64,000 nucleotides of DNA from Camillea tinctor (taxonomy: Eukaryota > Ascomycota > Sordariomycetes > Xylariales > Xylariaceae), in the NCBI GenBank assembly GCA_022578605.1, contig MU394055.1, positions 438,902-502,901 on the forward strand. The letters run 5' to 3'. The translations under genes were made by a program, and so were the position numbers. The notes under the pieces are model-generated. The model did not search any database. It had not been told where the DNA came from and saw only the letters and a program-made list of their open reading frames with translations. Shown here one piece after another: positions 1-13,700 of the stretch (the stretch's first letter is position 1; each line of letters begins with the position of its first letter).

Positions 1-1742
1 GCTGGTATATGGTAAAGTCTTGTAAGTCTTATAAGGTTAATGAAGAGTTGGAAAGGTTCCAAAATCACGCCCCAGGCCTTGCCCATCCCACAAAAAATGG
101 ATCATGTGACTTGGCTCGCATATAGTGCTCAGCTAATTGGTCCAAACCTTGTTCCGTTTTATTGTAGTACTACATAGTACCTACTCACTCCCGCATTTAC
201 AGCCTCAGCCACTCATACAAAGTCCCCGTTGCTTAGTAGTGTAGGTGCATAAGTACCCAGGTTACTACTATATAACCTACAATGCTGCTCCGGAGTCCGG
301 AACCTTTATTATTTTATTTTATATCTTAGTATGAATTGCATTTGTAGAGGGAAAAAGAAAAGAAGTAATTTTAAAACGATGCATTGCCTTTATATATGTA
401 TATATATCAATACTTTAGGTTTGCATCTGAAGCAAGTTGGGTATTATCTACCTAAGGCACGCAAGCTTTATAGGTAAAGTATGGAGATGGGTAAACTTGG
501 ATATTCCTCGGGGTTCTTCAATTTATTTCTTTTTTCTTTTTAAAATTTAATACTAGGTTTGGTCCGACCGGGTGAGGCTAGAGAGTCAGGTAGTACGAAT
601 ATCACATAAGGGACGGCTCACTACGTCAGGACCTACCTACAATTAGGGATTCGGGACTTCCCTACTTCTGCTGACCTCTACCCTCTACAGTTGGAAGTGA
701 CGAACAGCGACTTCCCGTTATGCAGGAGAGTAACAAAGCAGCAATAGACATTTATTAGTCGTACTTAGTTTCCTTTCTTTCCTTTCTATTCTTCTTCCCC
801 CTCCCATTTGCTCTCTCTCTCTCACACACATTCTCTCTCTCTCCCTTTCTTTCTTCATGTCTCGTGAACATAAAAATTGCCTCAGAGATCTCATAGGCTA
901 ACACGTTATTTTTTTACCTGTCACTGTCATCCTGTGACTTATATCTCATAATTATTTCATTGAGAGGACTTTCTATTCTCTTTCTTTCTTTTTTTCTCTC
1001 CTTTTTTTTTCTAGAGTTAAGACACACAGTAAAGAAAAAAAAAGGGATTCTATAAATTTTATTTTTTTCACAAGGTTTTAAAAGTGAGACAGAAAGAGAT
1101 AGAGAAGATAGATGGTGAACAGACGGAGCGGACCCGCTTCCACGAAACCAAAAATTCCGATATTCTACTAATCAATCTCCTCATCTTCAACGCCAGCGCC
1201 GACGCCGCTACTGCCGCCACTGTCAACAACTGCCACTAACACCACTACAACCACTTACTACTATCACTACCAACACCACCAACACTACTGCTATCTCCGT
1301 CTTCCACCCCTCTCTATCTCTCTTTTTCCCCCCTTCTCTATCATTCTCACATCAACACCCCATACAACACTCTTTCTTCCAACCTGAAAGGGACGTTTTC
1401 CGGATGTCAATGGCATGCGATAATCGATAGCTACAGTGTCGACGGTGGACTTGCGAGGGTGTGTTCCCCCGCACACCGCACGCACACATCATACACACAC
1501 ACACTCTCATACAAACACACACTGCATACTCCGTACACGCGCGCACAAGCACACGGTTCCTCTTAGCGATCCTGCGACTTTCCCCCGAGTCAATTACCAC
1601 GCCGCGAGCCATCACGATCCTTATCCACCCCCCTCCTTTCCCTTACGATTCAATCGCTTTCTGGGGCCTCGGAATTCCCAGTCCAGAGGCCCCAACACAC
1701 CCCCATCGTGTCCATTGTCGGACTCCTGCTATCAGCAAGGGG
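1..1742. other. Upstream/5' region of the mitochondrial carrier, no gene seen
   Basis: I see no convincing coding sequence here. The stretch holds pyrimidine-rich runs (about 776-870 and 970-1016), an ACC/CAC-rich trinucleotide run (about 1190-1290) and a CA-rich run (about 1471-1522). Long CT tracts just upstream of a start are common in fungal promoters and 5' leaders. An open frame extends upstream from the carrier start to about 1461, but it begins with GTG and is mostly His/Thr codons produced by the CA repeat, so I treat it as non-coding. Confidence 0.6.
776..1016. repeat. Pyrimidine-rich (CT/T) tracts
   Basis: Runs of TTTC, CTCT and poly-T alternate across this segment, 0.7-0.95 kb upstream of the carrier start. 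It probably belongs to the promoter or 5' leader. Confidence 0.6.
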
Positions 1743-3183
1743 ATGTCTCACGGCCAAGCCCAGAGCCATCCGACAGGACGCTCGCCTGACCAGACGCCGG
1801 AATATGGGGGTTTCTCCCATCAGAATTCACCGACAGCTCCCCCCACCAGCTCGTCGGCAGATCAGCATAGCCCAGTCCCTCCCCGGACCTTGGCTTCGGC
1901 GGTAGCCGCTATGGAGTTGCACGACACCCAGGGCTTGACCCCGTTACAAAGGTGGGCTGCAGACGCCTCCGAATCACGCTTCAATGCCCTTTCTGGTGCG
2001 GTTGGTGGTTTTACCTCGGGCATCGTCACTTGCCCTCTCGATGTTATCAAGACCAAGTTGCAGGCCCAGGGAGGCTTCACGCCTGTTTCTAAGGGAAGGC
2101 ATGTCGGCCATCACAGGGTCTACTCGGGTCTTTTAGGCACCGCGAGGGTTATTTATAGAGAGGAAGGGTTGCGCGGCATGTACAGAGGCTTGGGCCCTAT
2201 CATCCTTGGATACCTGCCCACCTGGGCTGTCTGGTTCACCGTGTACAACAAAAGCAAGAAGTTTATGGCGGAGCAAAACTGTAAGCCTCTTTTCCCTCAT
2301 CCCATTCCCTCCCTTGATTGCTTCCTCAACTCCATCACCAAGGCACATCAGCTGACCTACCAATTCTTCCACAGTACATAACCAATTCGTCATCAATTTC
2401 TGGTCTTCGATTATAGCCGGCGCCAGCAGCACAGTGGTGACCAACCCTATCTGGGTTATCAAGACTCGGCTTATGTCGCAATCGTCGAGCGGATACAACA
2501 GGGAGATGTCGGTTTTCCCGAGGTCGGGTAACACCCCAACGTCGAGACCAACCATCAATTCTCCTTGGCACTATCACTCGACGCTCGATGCTGCTCGTAA
2601 GATGTACTCATCGGAGGGAATATTGTCGTTCTACTCGGGGCTTACTCCTGCGCTTCTTGGCCTCACCCACGTGGCTGTGCAGTTTCCTGCGTATGAATTT
2701 CTCAGAAAGAAGTTTACTGGCCAGGGCATGGGGGAGATGAACGATGATAACGGGCAAACGCACTGGATAGGGGTGCTGTCAGCCTCAATAATGTCCAAGA
2801 TAATGGCAAGCTCGGCCACTTATCCCCACGAGGTAATCAGGACCAGGCTACAAACCCAACGACGTCCAACACCCGGAGTAGAATATCTACAAGGGCTAGG
2901 CATTTCTTCTGAGCCTGCCACCTCGGGACATCCACATATAAAGGCTGACGCCCCCCAACCCAAGTATAGAGGTGTGGTTATGACATTCCGTACTATACTT
3001 CGTGAGGAGGGCTGGAGAGCTTTCTACGCGGGTATGGGAGTGAATATGATGCGGGCGGTTCCGGCGGCGACGGTCACTATGATGACATACGAATACGTGA
3101 TGAAGACATTGCACCACGCACAATCGGAGGGCCAACGTAAGAGGGCTATGTGTCTAGATGAAAGAATCTTGCCCGAACCTTAA
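1743..3183 (+). CDS. Mitochondrial carrier family protein, probable NAD+ transporter (YIA6/NDT1-like)
   Basis: The gene has two exons, 1743-2280 and 2375-3183. The 94-nt GT..AG intron joins in frame (AAC-TTA-CAT) and gives 448 residues. Three solute-carrier repeats carry the family signature Px[DE]xx[KR]: PLDVIK (98-103), PIWVIK (204-209) and PHEVIR (330-335). The second and third forms are, from memory of the family, typical of the yeast mitochondrial NAD+ carriers Yia6/Yea6 and of related pyrimidine-nucleotide carriers. The role would be import of NAD+ across the inner mitochondrial membrane in exchange for a nucleotide. The N-terminal 60 residues are Ser/Pro-rich and poorly ordered, and an extra loop of about 35 residues sits in the third repeat. 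I chose the start at 1743 because it is the first ATG in the open frame. Membership of the carrier family is certain; the substrate is inferred. Confidence 0.9.
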
Positions 3184-6100
3184 AAAAAGTCGAGCTCTTC
3201 TTAGCAGAGAGATCATCAAATCAACATTTTTGCATGCGAAATTTCATATGGGTACATATTGCGAGATCAATCCGAGATTATTTTACATTTTCCCCCATTG
3301 TTAGGTAAGGGCACTTTAGGCGAATACGTGGTTGGGTTGGTCGAAACTGGTCTGGGAGGCATCGAGGGAAGGAATACATTTTCTAGGCAGATGCGGCCGG
3401 TCTAGATTACGATACCCTTCTTTATAGGTATAGATACTATTCAGGTCATGAACTACGAAGTGGTTAGGTAAATTTGAATCATTGTTTTTTTGAAACTTCA
3501 CATCAATTGGACTTTTGGCTTGTGTACTGCTGATTGGTGTGATGTGAGTGCTTGATTTGGTAATAGGGGTATAGAGTAGGTTAGGAGCTGGAGGCCCAAG
3601 TGGTTACAATGGTTCCTCGTCATGATGTCCAATACGAATGATGGGAGTAGGAATGTATTATAAACCATTAAGTAAAGGTAGGGGTAATCCAGGCAGGCAT
3701 AGAATAGATTTTTGGTCGTTAGGTAGGTGTGGATATTTGCATTTAAAGCGGCGGATGCCTTTTAAGGATAATATAGGTAATGTTAGCTACACGCAGCCAG
3801 AGGAAGAGGTTCAAGAGAGGAGTGAGATCCAGAGGGTGTCCCCTCTAGGGAGTAGGTGTTGGGTATAGGTATGTTCAGAAGTATGTATATTCTGGACTGC
3901 ATATTGACATCGTACCTGAGTCATCTTATAATGTGTTATATTATGCTACCTAACCCCCTTTATTCGGCCTTGATTAGTCCCAAGATACGCCCTCACTCTA
4001 ACCTATACATTTATATATCTGCATTATTTTGGACGTTCAGAACTAATGTATATATTAATTAGCTAGGTTAAAAAGGATAGAGGCTTCCCTACAATTGGAG
4101 AAGAGGCTTGAGCATAGGTATGAACATCTAACCTAGATGACATTTCTGTGTTGGTCTGAGATATAATCTACGAAAGATAGATAATGATGTTTCAAACTCG
4201 AACTCCTACTCAACAAAGATGCTGATGCCATGTGACCGCTTTTCTAGGTCACTGCCGTTTATTTGTTATATATGGACAGCTGCTGTTACGTAGATAGGGT
4301 AAAAGAGTGATGTGCATATGATATATTTTCTTTATGAGAAGCTCCCTCCTTTACCCCGCCCCATCGCCCCTTTCCTCCTCATCCTCTCTTGTTTGTTCAT
4401 TCTTTCATCACATGTCCCTCGGCCGTTTCATCTTTAGAGGCCAACTATCCTCTTATGCCAATACCCGATCCTGCTCGATCGGTCTATTACCCCCTCACCG
4501 CACTCTCGTCATGGCAGTCCATCTGCACACCACCAAGTTAGTCGTGGTTGGAGACACGATTGTCTTTTTACCGACTCTTGTGTTTGAATCAGGCCGGGTA
4601 TAGTTAAGAAGATATTAACACCAGTTGACACAGGAATCCTCCTCAGTCTAGGCATATGATCAAGGATCTGTAGGAACATAAAAGCTTAAAACCATGATAT
4701 ATTGTTTAGTTTGCATAGCCTGCATATTGAACTACCATATTGCTTGGCAACTAGTAGGACCCCAGGAAGAAAAACATGAATAGCCTTCCTCGAGGTCCTA
4801 TGTTGTATCGACGCAGCTCATTCTGCAGTTCATATGTGTGACAACCGCCCTGGCAGCTCTTATGCAGCCTACTTACTAAGAGTACTTGTGGTGATTTTAG
4901 AGAGCCCATTCGACAATGGGTAGGTGTGGTCAATAATAAACCCTTCTCTAAGCTTAATTAATGGATTAATAAAGAGAACCTAAGGGACATTCATTTTACA
5001 TGTCGTTGATTGGTCTGATGTCAGATACGGCTGGCACACTGGTCAATTACCTAAGGAGATCTTGCCAACCCCAATTGCTAGCTTGGGACATTGATATGTA
5101 AGACATTCCAGAGCAACCTCAGACTAAGGGCTTACTGGATTCGGTTACGCCATGGCGTATTACGTACGTCGTTGAAGCTGATCTCGCAGTGGGGGTTGAT
5201 ATCAGGGTGCCATGCGGATGACAAGAGCCTAGTCTATGTCTGGCTGTAGCTAGCTACCTAACCTAGGCAAGTCGGAGGGATATGTGTAAAATAGTGACAG
5301 GATAGTACCGGAATACTTGGAAGTAGAAGGTTATTAATAGGTTTCATGTATTAGACATCTGGCTCCCTCCATCCCCCCTCCATCCCTCCCCCTTTTTTGC
5401 TGTTTCCCTTTGGCATAAGATATTCGGGCAAGGTGATGAGATGACATACGTAAAAAAAATATGACTCACCCTAATTCTTTCCTGTTTGCATACCTCATCC
5501 TATTTTCATTTTTATATTTCATTATGCTAGACTCTTTTTGATAGATCCTTGGAACTGGGTTCTTGGATGTTTGAAGTTGTATTATGATTGCCTCCTCATT
5601 TATTCTATCTACTTGCCTCTGTTTCTCGCCCATATCCGGTTCTCACAGTTACTATATTATTTTGACCTACAGTCGATAGGAATCGAGATTCCTTTGCGCT
5701 CATGGAATCCTAGCATGCTCTTTCAGAGTGTCTTGTGGGTAAAAGGTCATAGAGAGGGTGGGGAACTCCGTATATCACGAGGATATAAATGCATCAATGT
5801 CTACCTAGGTACCTATATAAGAAGAAATATTTGATTTATAATCAGAAACTAAAACGAACTGAAAAGGGCGTACCCAGGATACTATGGCTTCTAAGACCGC
5901 TCGATACCTATAATGCATTGCCTAGACTGTTCTTGACGATGGCCCTCAAAGTGAAGTTCCTAATATATCTCTTTACATTATACATATTAAGAAATATCCG
6001 ATGACGTGAGGCAGCAGGGCCATACTTTTTACTCTACGTCCCTGGTAAACCGTACTCGCATATTAAACCTTAGCGTGACATCGAGTGGACTGTGTGCCTT

Positions 6101-6632
6101 TATTGACTCTATTTAGATGTCGCCTCCGGAGTTAACATATCTTAACACCTTACATCCTTCTCCAAGCATCTATAGGCCCCCCTCTTGCGATATGCTTGGT
6201 GGCTTCTGGAGTTAGGGAAAGTTGAACTTCTCTAGAAGCTTGGATCGGAGCAGAACGAGGCTGTGAGGGCCATAGACCGGTGACTTATCCCGGAGACTAT
6301 ATTTTTGGTCTTCCTTCGAGTTTATGGAGTCGGACAAACTGTTGCAGGATCGACAGATGCAGTGTCAGGATGGCAGCGGACTTAAGAGTTTGCATATCAT
6401 CTTGTCTTGGTTCCAGGGGCTCGAGTGAGTGGATGGAACTCTCGAGGCATGATGTATAAGTTGCGACGAAGACCCCGAAAATAACAGTGTTTAAAAAAAA
6501 AGGTCATCATAAACGTCCAACAACATATCTACCCACCTATACACATATCTAGTTCGAATTCCACATTCTCTCGATTGCTTTATCTGGACCAAACGACAAA
6601 GGCATATATATTCTAACTACGAGCTTTTCATC
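3184..6632. other. Intergenic, 3.4 kb, no gene recognised
   Basis: This is AT-leaning sequence with only short open frames (up to about 98 codons) that lack codon bias, splice support or recognisable motifs. It contains copies of the palindromic motif ACCTAGGT or close variants (about 5262 and 5803-5810). The last 200 bp before 6633 are the likely promoter of the dehydrogenase gene. Confidence 0.55.
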
Positions 6633-8290
6633 ATGGCAATGGTATCGCAGGTCCCCTTCCAGCTCACTGGCCGCTATGCGGAGCGTAACAAGTGGGAGAA
6701 CGTCAATGGCCCCGGGGACTCGCGGGTGACTGGACAGCAAATCGTCGAGGATGAGGGTCTCGTCGGGACTTTAACCGACAAAGTCGCGCTGATTACGGGT
6801 GTCTCGTCAGGCATGGGACCAGCTATTGTCCGAGCTATGGCGTCAACTGGTGCCACTGTCTTCGTAACGGCCAGAAATCTCGAGAAGGCGAAGGAAGCGC
6901 TAGGCTCGCTATTGGATACTAGGCGGGTCCACCTGCTGTATATGGATCAGGTTTGTTATCCAACTTTGTAGTCATTCTAGGATACTTTCTGCGCGTCTAC
7001 CTACGTAAACTCTGAGATACGTCGTTGGAGAAGGGGAGGGGGGGGACTTTTTGGCTGAGCGGTTGTGGCGCGTTTTCCAATCTCCACGGACCGAGAAAAA
7101 AAAAAGAAAAAACGAAAGGAGAAAAATGACTGCGTACTTCATACACACTGAGGCTAAGACATAACTGACACAATATGGACTTGAATAGACAGAACTTGCC
7201 ACCGTCCGGGCCTGCGCGGCCGAGGTGCGGAAGCAGAGCGGCGGGAAGCTAAACATAATGATCAATAATGCGGCTGTGATGGACACACCTCAGGAGAAGA
7301 CCAAAGACGGATTCGAGCTGCAGTTCGGGACGAACCATCTCTCTCACTTCCTGCTCTTCTACCTGCTCAAGGACCTGCTGCTCGCCAGCTCTACGCCGAG
7401 TTTCCACTCGCGTGTGGTCAACGTCTCGTCATCCGGCCATCGCTACTCGCCCGTGGACCTCGGAAACCTCGGTTTCGAGAAGGGTGGTTACACTGGCTGG
7501 GGAGCCTGTAAGTTCTGATTTATCTATCCGTGATGCGCCGTGACTCGAGGTTGAGGTTCACTATGAATATCATGAGAAGAGGAGGCGAAGGAAAGCAGCT
7601 AGCACCTCTCCCCCCCTTTTTCCAGGGAGGAACGAGCGGTGCCAAGACTATCTAATACAGTATAATAATGAATTTACTGACTGAAATCTCTCCTACAGAT
7701 GGGCAGTCGAAAACTGCCAATATCTACATGGCAAATCAGATCGAGCGTCTGTACGGCTCTCAAGGGCTCCATGGCTACAGCCTGAGCCCGGGCAGCTTCT
7801 TCAGCCCGAACCTACAGAAGTACTGCCAAGACGAAGTAGAGGCTGCTAAAGACAACGAGCGCAGTAAGTTGCCTATTCTTCCTCCCTATCCCGTTTATCC
7901 CCTCGACTAATTCACATTATTACTCTCCCTATAACGTACCACACTCTCTCCCGGGATTAACTTAATTCGAGACTAAATCCTCCCTTCTTTTACTCTCTCC
8001 TCACCCCCATATTTTCGCTATGCTGAAAACTAACTAAGACCCCCCCCTTCTCTAATAAAGTGATGAAATACTTCGTCAACTACGAGCAGGCCTGCGCCAC
8101 TAGCATCTACGGCGCCCTATCCAAGGACCTGGAGGGTCGCGGGGGCCTGTACCTCGAGGGCGCTTCAGTGGCCGGGCCCGTGCCCGCGGACAGCGACATA
8201 ATCGAGTACGGGTACAGCACCTGGGCGTTCGACCGCGAGAAGGAGGAGAAGCTGTGGGAGGTCAGTAAGAAGATGGTTGGGGTGGAGTGA
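6633..8290 (+). CDS. Short-chain dehydrogenase/reductase (retinol-dehydrogenase-like), 4 exons
   Basis: Exons are 6633-6950, 7189-7507, 7699-7863 and 8061-8290. The introns of 238, 191 and 197 nt all have GT..AG ends and keep the frame, giving 343 residues. Classical SDR hallmarks are present: the cofactor glycine motif TGVSSGMG (55-62), NNAA (132-135, for the usual NNAG), the catalytic serine in VNVSSSG (about 183-189) and the catalytic YGQSK (213-217). The first 48 residues precede the Rossmann fold. The enzyme should be a cytosolic NAD(P)-dependent oxidoreductase of an alcohol or carbonyl substrate that the sequence does not reveal. The introns are rather long for a fungus. It stands alone, with no pathway neighbours. 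Confidence 0.9.
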
Positions 8291-10050
8291 TTTATTATTA
8301 TCAGGCCCTCTTCAAGGTGTGGCTTCCAAAGTAAGCACGCTGCTGGACCTGGAAAGTATTATAACTTGACGGACTAAAATAAACCGATGAAGAAAAAAAA
8401 TCACGTTTTGACTTAATTAGGTATCCTGACCGTTGTTGTTTTGTGACGGTTTTAGTGAGTGCCCCCCTTTTCGAGGTTATTATATAACGTTGGAGATACT
8501 CCTACCTGCGTATGTGATCCTCAAGGTTTTATTTTCGTGCACCCGGAGTTATAATATCGCCTTAGTTCGGAGTAAATATATATATGATAGGTAGTGACAA
8601 GTTGACGGCGTGAAGAGAGCACGAGATTTGAAGGATGGGCTCCTTTTTCGGGATAATACCTGGGGACCTGCCCATCTCGGTCTCTTGCCTCTGTCTGGCC
8701 CTCTATGTTAAAGCCTGATATGGATACCTACTTACAAAAAGGCTAGATCCTTCCCATTCTAAATTCATAACAATTCTAGTGTGAACCAGATCTGATATGC
8801 GCGTCTCTAGTGTACTGTGTACAGCTTAAAAACTGAACTCTGAGAGGTATCTCATATCACATATCTTAGCCAAGACTAGCATGAATGGATGAAAATACCT
8901 TATGATGACCTCAAGCCCGAGAATGACCGAACGCCGCCACATCCTAGAAAACTCGGAAGCTCTCCCGAATGGGGGGGAGTAAATCATTGAGGTACGTAGA
9001 TGAATAGTTTACTTACACCGATGAGACCTAAAACCGCGATGAGTGGGGATATTTATAGGGTGACTTGACTGTTTGAGTAATATCAGTTTTGTCTATGACT
9101 TCCAATTCTGTTGAGAGTTGCGGCACTTGGAAGAGTATGATTATTCTCTGTGTATATAGGTTAAGTACTAGGTAGGTAGTTGAGATTCGAACCCATCCAT
9201 TGGCCAATGAACAAGGCCAATTCGCCCTGTCTGAGATGACATCAGCCAATGGCCGTGCTGCATTCTGCCTTCCTAATCAGGTAACTAACTGCCCAGTAGA
9301 TCTCATTAATAATCTCATTAATACAGAGTACCTAGACCTAGTTACAGAGATACCCGTAGATAAGATCAAGTGTGAAGTACAATGATCTCATATTCAAGCT
9401 ATCAAGTCTTGACTTTCTTGCTAATTCAATTAAGCTCATATAAGGCCCTGGCATGGCTAAAAGAGCTTTAACTACAAAGCTAGATTGTCTTATACATAAT
9501 CGTCGTCTTATACATTATGGCATCTACATTACTGCATCTACGTAGTAATTTGAAGTTATCTCTCTGGATATATCACGTCTTAGATAGAAGCGCACATCAA
9601 TTCGTTGTCTAAGTCAGGAAGTGATATGGTAAGATTGACTCGTTGCTTTCTATTCGCAACTCTGCCGGTCTTCAAGATATAATCCTGTTTGAAACTCATA
9701 ACAGTAACGACTGTACTCAAGTTTCTGGTCGATAGGTAGATAGGCAAGGTAGTCTGATCCATCATCTTGTATCATGTCTCAGAAATACAAACCCTATCTG
9801 CATTACAAAATCCTTTACACAAAAGAAGCCCGGTCCGAAACCATAACATGGACCGTTCCGCCCGCTACTACTCCGTCGCAGACAGAAAGCTTGAAAATAT
9901 CACATCAATTGAAGCAGACCTCTGCACTCCAGATCTCCTTATCCCCTCTAACCAAAAAGCACAGACAAAAAATACACATTTCGCTACTCCGGGTTTCCCC
10001 TTTCTACCTTTGACTTAAAGGACTTCATGACGGTCGTAAACAGCAATTGC
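8291..10050. other. Intergenic, 1.8 kb, no gene recognised
   Basis: Short open frames here (for example 9200-9385 and 9767-10018) show no motif or coding bias. Small local duplications are visible, such as the repeated TCTCATTAATA near 9300-9323 and repeated CTTATACAT near 9488-9515, which look like recent slippage. Confidence 0.5.
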
Positions 10051-10769
10051 CTAGATAGCAAGGTTCGGTTTACTACTCCGACTACTTGAGGCGTCATTCA
10101 GGCCCTTCCATACGTCCTTCAGCATGTTCTGGCTCTGTGGCTGGGCTTCGCCAAAGTGCACGAACTTGAGCTCGACACCGTCAGCGTCCATGCCCTCAAC
10201 CTCAGTTAGAGCGGAGGGGACGACGAGCTCGGGGTTGGCAGCTACGATGCTAATCTGGGGCATGGTAACGGACTCCTCGGCAGCCTCGGGCGCATAGTGG
10301 GTGGTGAAATTATCCGGGGTCAGAGGGACGCGGACCGCGCTGAAGGGGTCCTTGGCGGCATTCTTGAGGGCAGCAGAGCCCGGGAACACCATGAGGTTGA
10401 TGCTGGCGTCGACGCTGGAAACGGCGGGAACGGTCGAGAAGGTCTGCATCAAGCGCAGCTTTTTGGGCGGTGGGTGAGGGCGGTTGGAAGTGCGGGTGGT
10501 GAGATGACGAGAATGCTGCAGAGGAAGAATGGCCGTGTAAGTCACCTTGTCTTTCAAGAGTACAATACAATACCCGAACGCATATAGGCATCTTCACTTA
10601 CGTCAGGATCTATATTCCGCTCCTTGAGGAGGTCTGCATATTTCCGGGAGATGGGAGCAGGATTGGATGTGAAGAGAGTGGTGGTCTTGGGGGCGGCAGC
10701 CGCAGCACTGGTGCTGATGGAGCGGACGAGCCTCGAGGCGGGAGCGGTCAGACGGGGACCCGACATCAT
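10051..10769 (-). CDS. Small conserved-looking mitochondrial protein of unknown function
   Basis: There are two exons, 10769-10602 and 10515-10051, split by an 86-nt intron (GTAAGT..CTGCAG) in phase 0, giving 210 residues. The N-terminus (about residues 1-35) is rich in Arg, Ser, Thr and Ala with almost no acidic residues. It contains RLVRSIST followed by an alanine run, a typical mitochondrial targeting sequence. The C-terminal part (about 90-210) is a compact acidic/hydrophobic domain without transmembrane segments. I do not recognise the family. The join places a basic, proline-rich stretch (about 57-78) between targeting peptide and domain; another acceptor is possible there. The upstream sequence (10971-11047) is a GGAGTT/GAGTA-type purine repeat. 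Confidence 0.7.
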
Positions 10770-13700
10770 ACTGTGTGGATGTGATATAATACGGAGTTTT
10801 TTGGGAGTATGTGGTGTGATGTGATGAGATGAGATGAGGATAGATCAAAAGCGAATTGGCGATAAACAGCAATTCTATAGCAACACACGGATGGTAGATA
10901 GACTACGAGCTTTCAATGGCTGGCACGGTAGGAGTAAAGTAAAGTAGCGAATAGATGGACTGATATACTAGAGTTGGAGTTGGAGTTGAAGTTGGAGTAG
11001 GAGTAAGAGTAGAAGCGGCAAGAAGAGTAAAATAGAGTAAGAGTAGAAAAAAGGAAGAGAGAGGGAGGGAGGCAGAAGATCGGGGTTAAAAGGGGATTAC
11101 ATATAGGAGGGGGGAGGGGAGGATATTTAGAGGCAGATAGGGAAAAAGAGGTCGGAGGTCCGGGGATGTGTGAGCTGACTACAGATCAGATAGAAGGAAT
11201 AGGTAGTGTATTTCTGACCCTGGCAACGGTTACTACACCACTACCACTAGTATACACTACACTAACTGTGCTGCAGTGTAGCGCAGTTAGTAGGTACCTG
11301 CTGCTAACATACGGCTTTCAAGGTAGTCTAAGTTCTGAGGGGCGGTGTCTATTGGTTGGGTTGGTAGCATGGGTTTTGACTTTGATTCGTCGCCATGTCT
11401 TAGTGGCGGGTTGTTATTAGGTATATTGGGACGGACACACAACCATGCATGTACTTCGTACTTCGTAATAAACGGAGGGAGTATGTCACTGGTAAGGTAA
11501 CTTGTCTTTTAACTTTGGGGTGGGAAAGAACGCCAAGAACGGCAGATCATAGAGTCTCGCCCGTTGGAAGGGATGCGTGGGAATACCTGTCTGGATACTT
11601 CCATTTGGAGGTACCGCATACTGTATATTATATAACCACTTACATGCATGCATACAGTAAATCGTAAGCTTTACTGTCTGTATCTATTCTGTAGCCTATC
11701 TCTCTCTCCCTCCCTCCCTCTCTCTTTTTTTACCTTCCCCGCTCCTTGTTTAATACCAATAAGTAGTACCTGTTTTACCTAACCTACATAAAATCGAGGA
11801 TGATCGGTAGTGTAATTGTAGGTAGTACGGCACGAAACCGACACGATGTCTTGTCTCCCTTCCATGCAGCCATGCTACATATGAAGCGCCAAGAGAAACC
11901 TGTGTAAGTTTGAGGCAGCCTATCCAGTATTTCATCTAATTATTTCATCTATTTTTCATCTATTGTTTGCTAGTATAGTGCATTGCGTAGTAATCGGTAG
12001 TTCGCTTCAAGCTACCATCACTCAATTCAACGGTTGAAGGTGCTACAAGTTTAGTATCAGATTGCTGTTCACTTGGCATTGTACCCTTTTTTTGGCCCTC
12101 TAATAGATTCCCGGGGCGACGAATAGGAGACAGGGACGGTGGTGGGGAATCTGTCACCGACTCGCAGGACCCTGTTTCCCACCGGTTGAGAAGAACTCTA
12201 TGCGTGCGCAAGAGCTCTAAAATAGGGAGCTATGATCCTTGGGTGATCAACGCTTTCAGTCATGCTGTCGTTGGTACACAACTCTATTCCTCTCCCCGAA
12301 GTTGGCACTAGCCGTAAGGGGTAAGGCCGAAAGCCAACAAATTATCTAGTCGAATCACCGCACATCCATTTGACAAGCTACAAGGTAAAACCCACTTGTT
12401 CTATCTGTGCCTGGGTTTCCTTTCTCTGTCTTGTCTTCGGTTGCTTCCAATGTCGTTCCAGAACCCACCATCCATAACCTAAGTACATATGTAATGTACA
12501 TACATACTGTATGTACTCCCCTCCCCTGAAAGCAATAACGATGGAGACAAGGTATCTCGTGTCGACTTGCTCACAACAAGGACCCAAGCCAGACCTGTAC
12601 CGTTCTTGGAATACATCACACAATACAGTTTTAGGAGTAATACGATCGCCAACTCCGACTCAAGTACGCTAAACCTAGCAGCCTGGTATACCTGAAGCCC
12701 AGAGTATTCCAAGGGATATGCTGATGTTCCTCCCCCTTTTTCTTTTCTATCCCAAGCCACGTTGTGGAAATAGGTATTGGAACTTATCTGGCTGATTCAT
12801 GCCGATTACGGAGGTCGGACCACGTTATAAGCCCATTGGTAGGATTATAACTATAGCGTTTGAATAAGATGTAGGTAATGTAAGCTGCTTTGCCTTTTCT
12901 TTCTTCCTTTTTCTATTTTAGCTTGTTCGCGTCCCTTGTTCATTGATCACGGGTTCTACACCGATATCTGACTAGATTCTCTCTTCCTCTACTTCGGGTT
13001 CCGAAATCTATACACCTACAGCCATAATCCGTAGAGCATTGAAACTGCACTTCCCCCTCCCCCCTTTTCACCCTCTTCTCCCCTCCCCTCCGCACTCCAC
13101 TCACACGCACAATAGATTCCGCGACGACTTTCTTTCCCGGTGGGCCATGGCACTTAGCGTAACCAGTAGAAATAGACAATATGACTCCAGATTGATCATC
13201 GAGATCTGGGGGTTTCTAGTTTAATACTGTGGGCAACGACAAGTGATGCGATTCTCGTACCACAGTCAGAAGACATTGGTTACTGTGCGCCTGCATGTTG
13301 TATGTATTTACATGTGCATAGACTACCTATACCACGTACCTTCAAACGGCACGTTGCAGAGAGTGACTCTAGGATGGGGCTGAAACTCCGGATTTATCTT
13401 GCATCGTCAACGAACGATCTGTTACCCGCAATCCGCTGTCGGCGAGTTCCGCTTATGTATTAGATCCATTCGCCTATTTTATCGTGAGAGGCGTGGACCT
13501 CAGGTTCAACTCGTTCCATTGTCCTGGTATTACCTAACTACAAACTAATTATTCCGTAAAAGATATCTTCAATGTTCTGACTCTCATACCAATTATGGAT
13601 GATAGATCTAGACTTACACCAGCTATCAATAAGGTTTGGCCAGTGAGAACTTTAGGTATGGGTAGTGCAATACCGAATATAGACCGTTGGTGGGGCACCA

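Noticed and set aside
1461..1742. N-terminal extension of the carrier rich in His and Thr
   Set aside because: It starts with GTG and is produced by the CA repeat; the first ATG is at 1743.
9175..9205. GATTCGAACCC resembling a tRNA T-loop on the minus strand
   Set aside because: The T-stem does not pair and no anticodon or acceptor stem can be formed; a similar site near 46790 fails as well.
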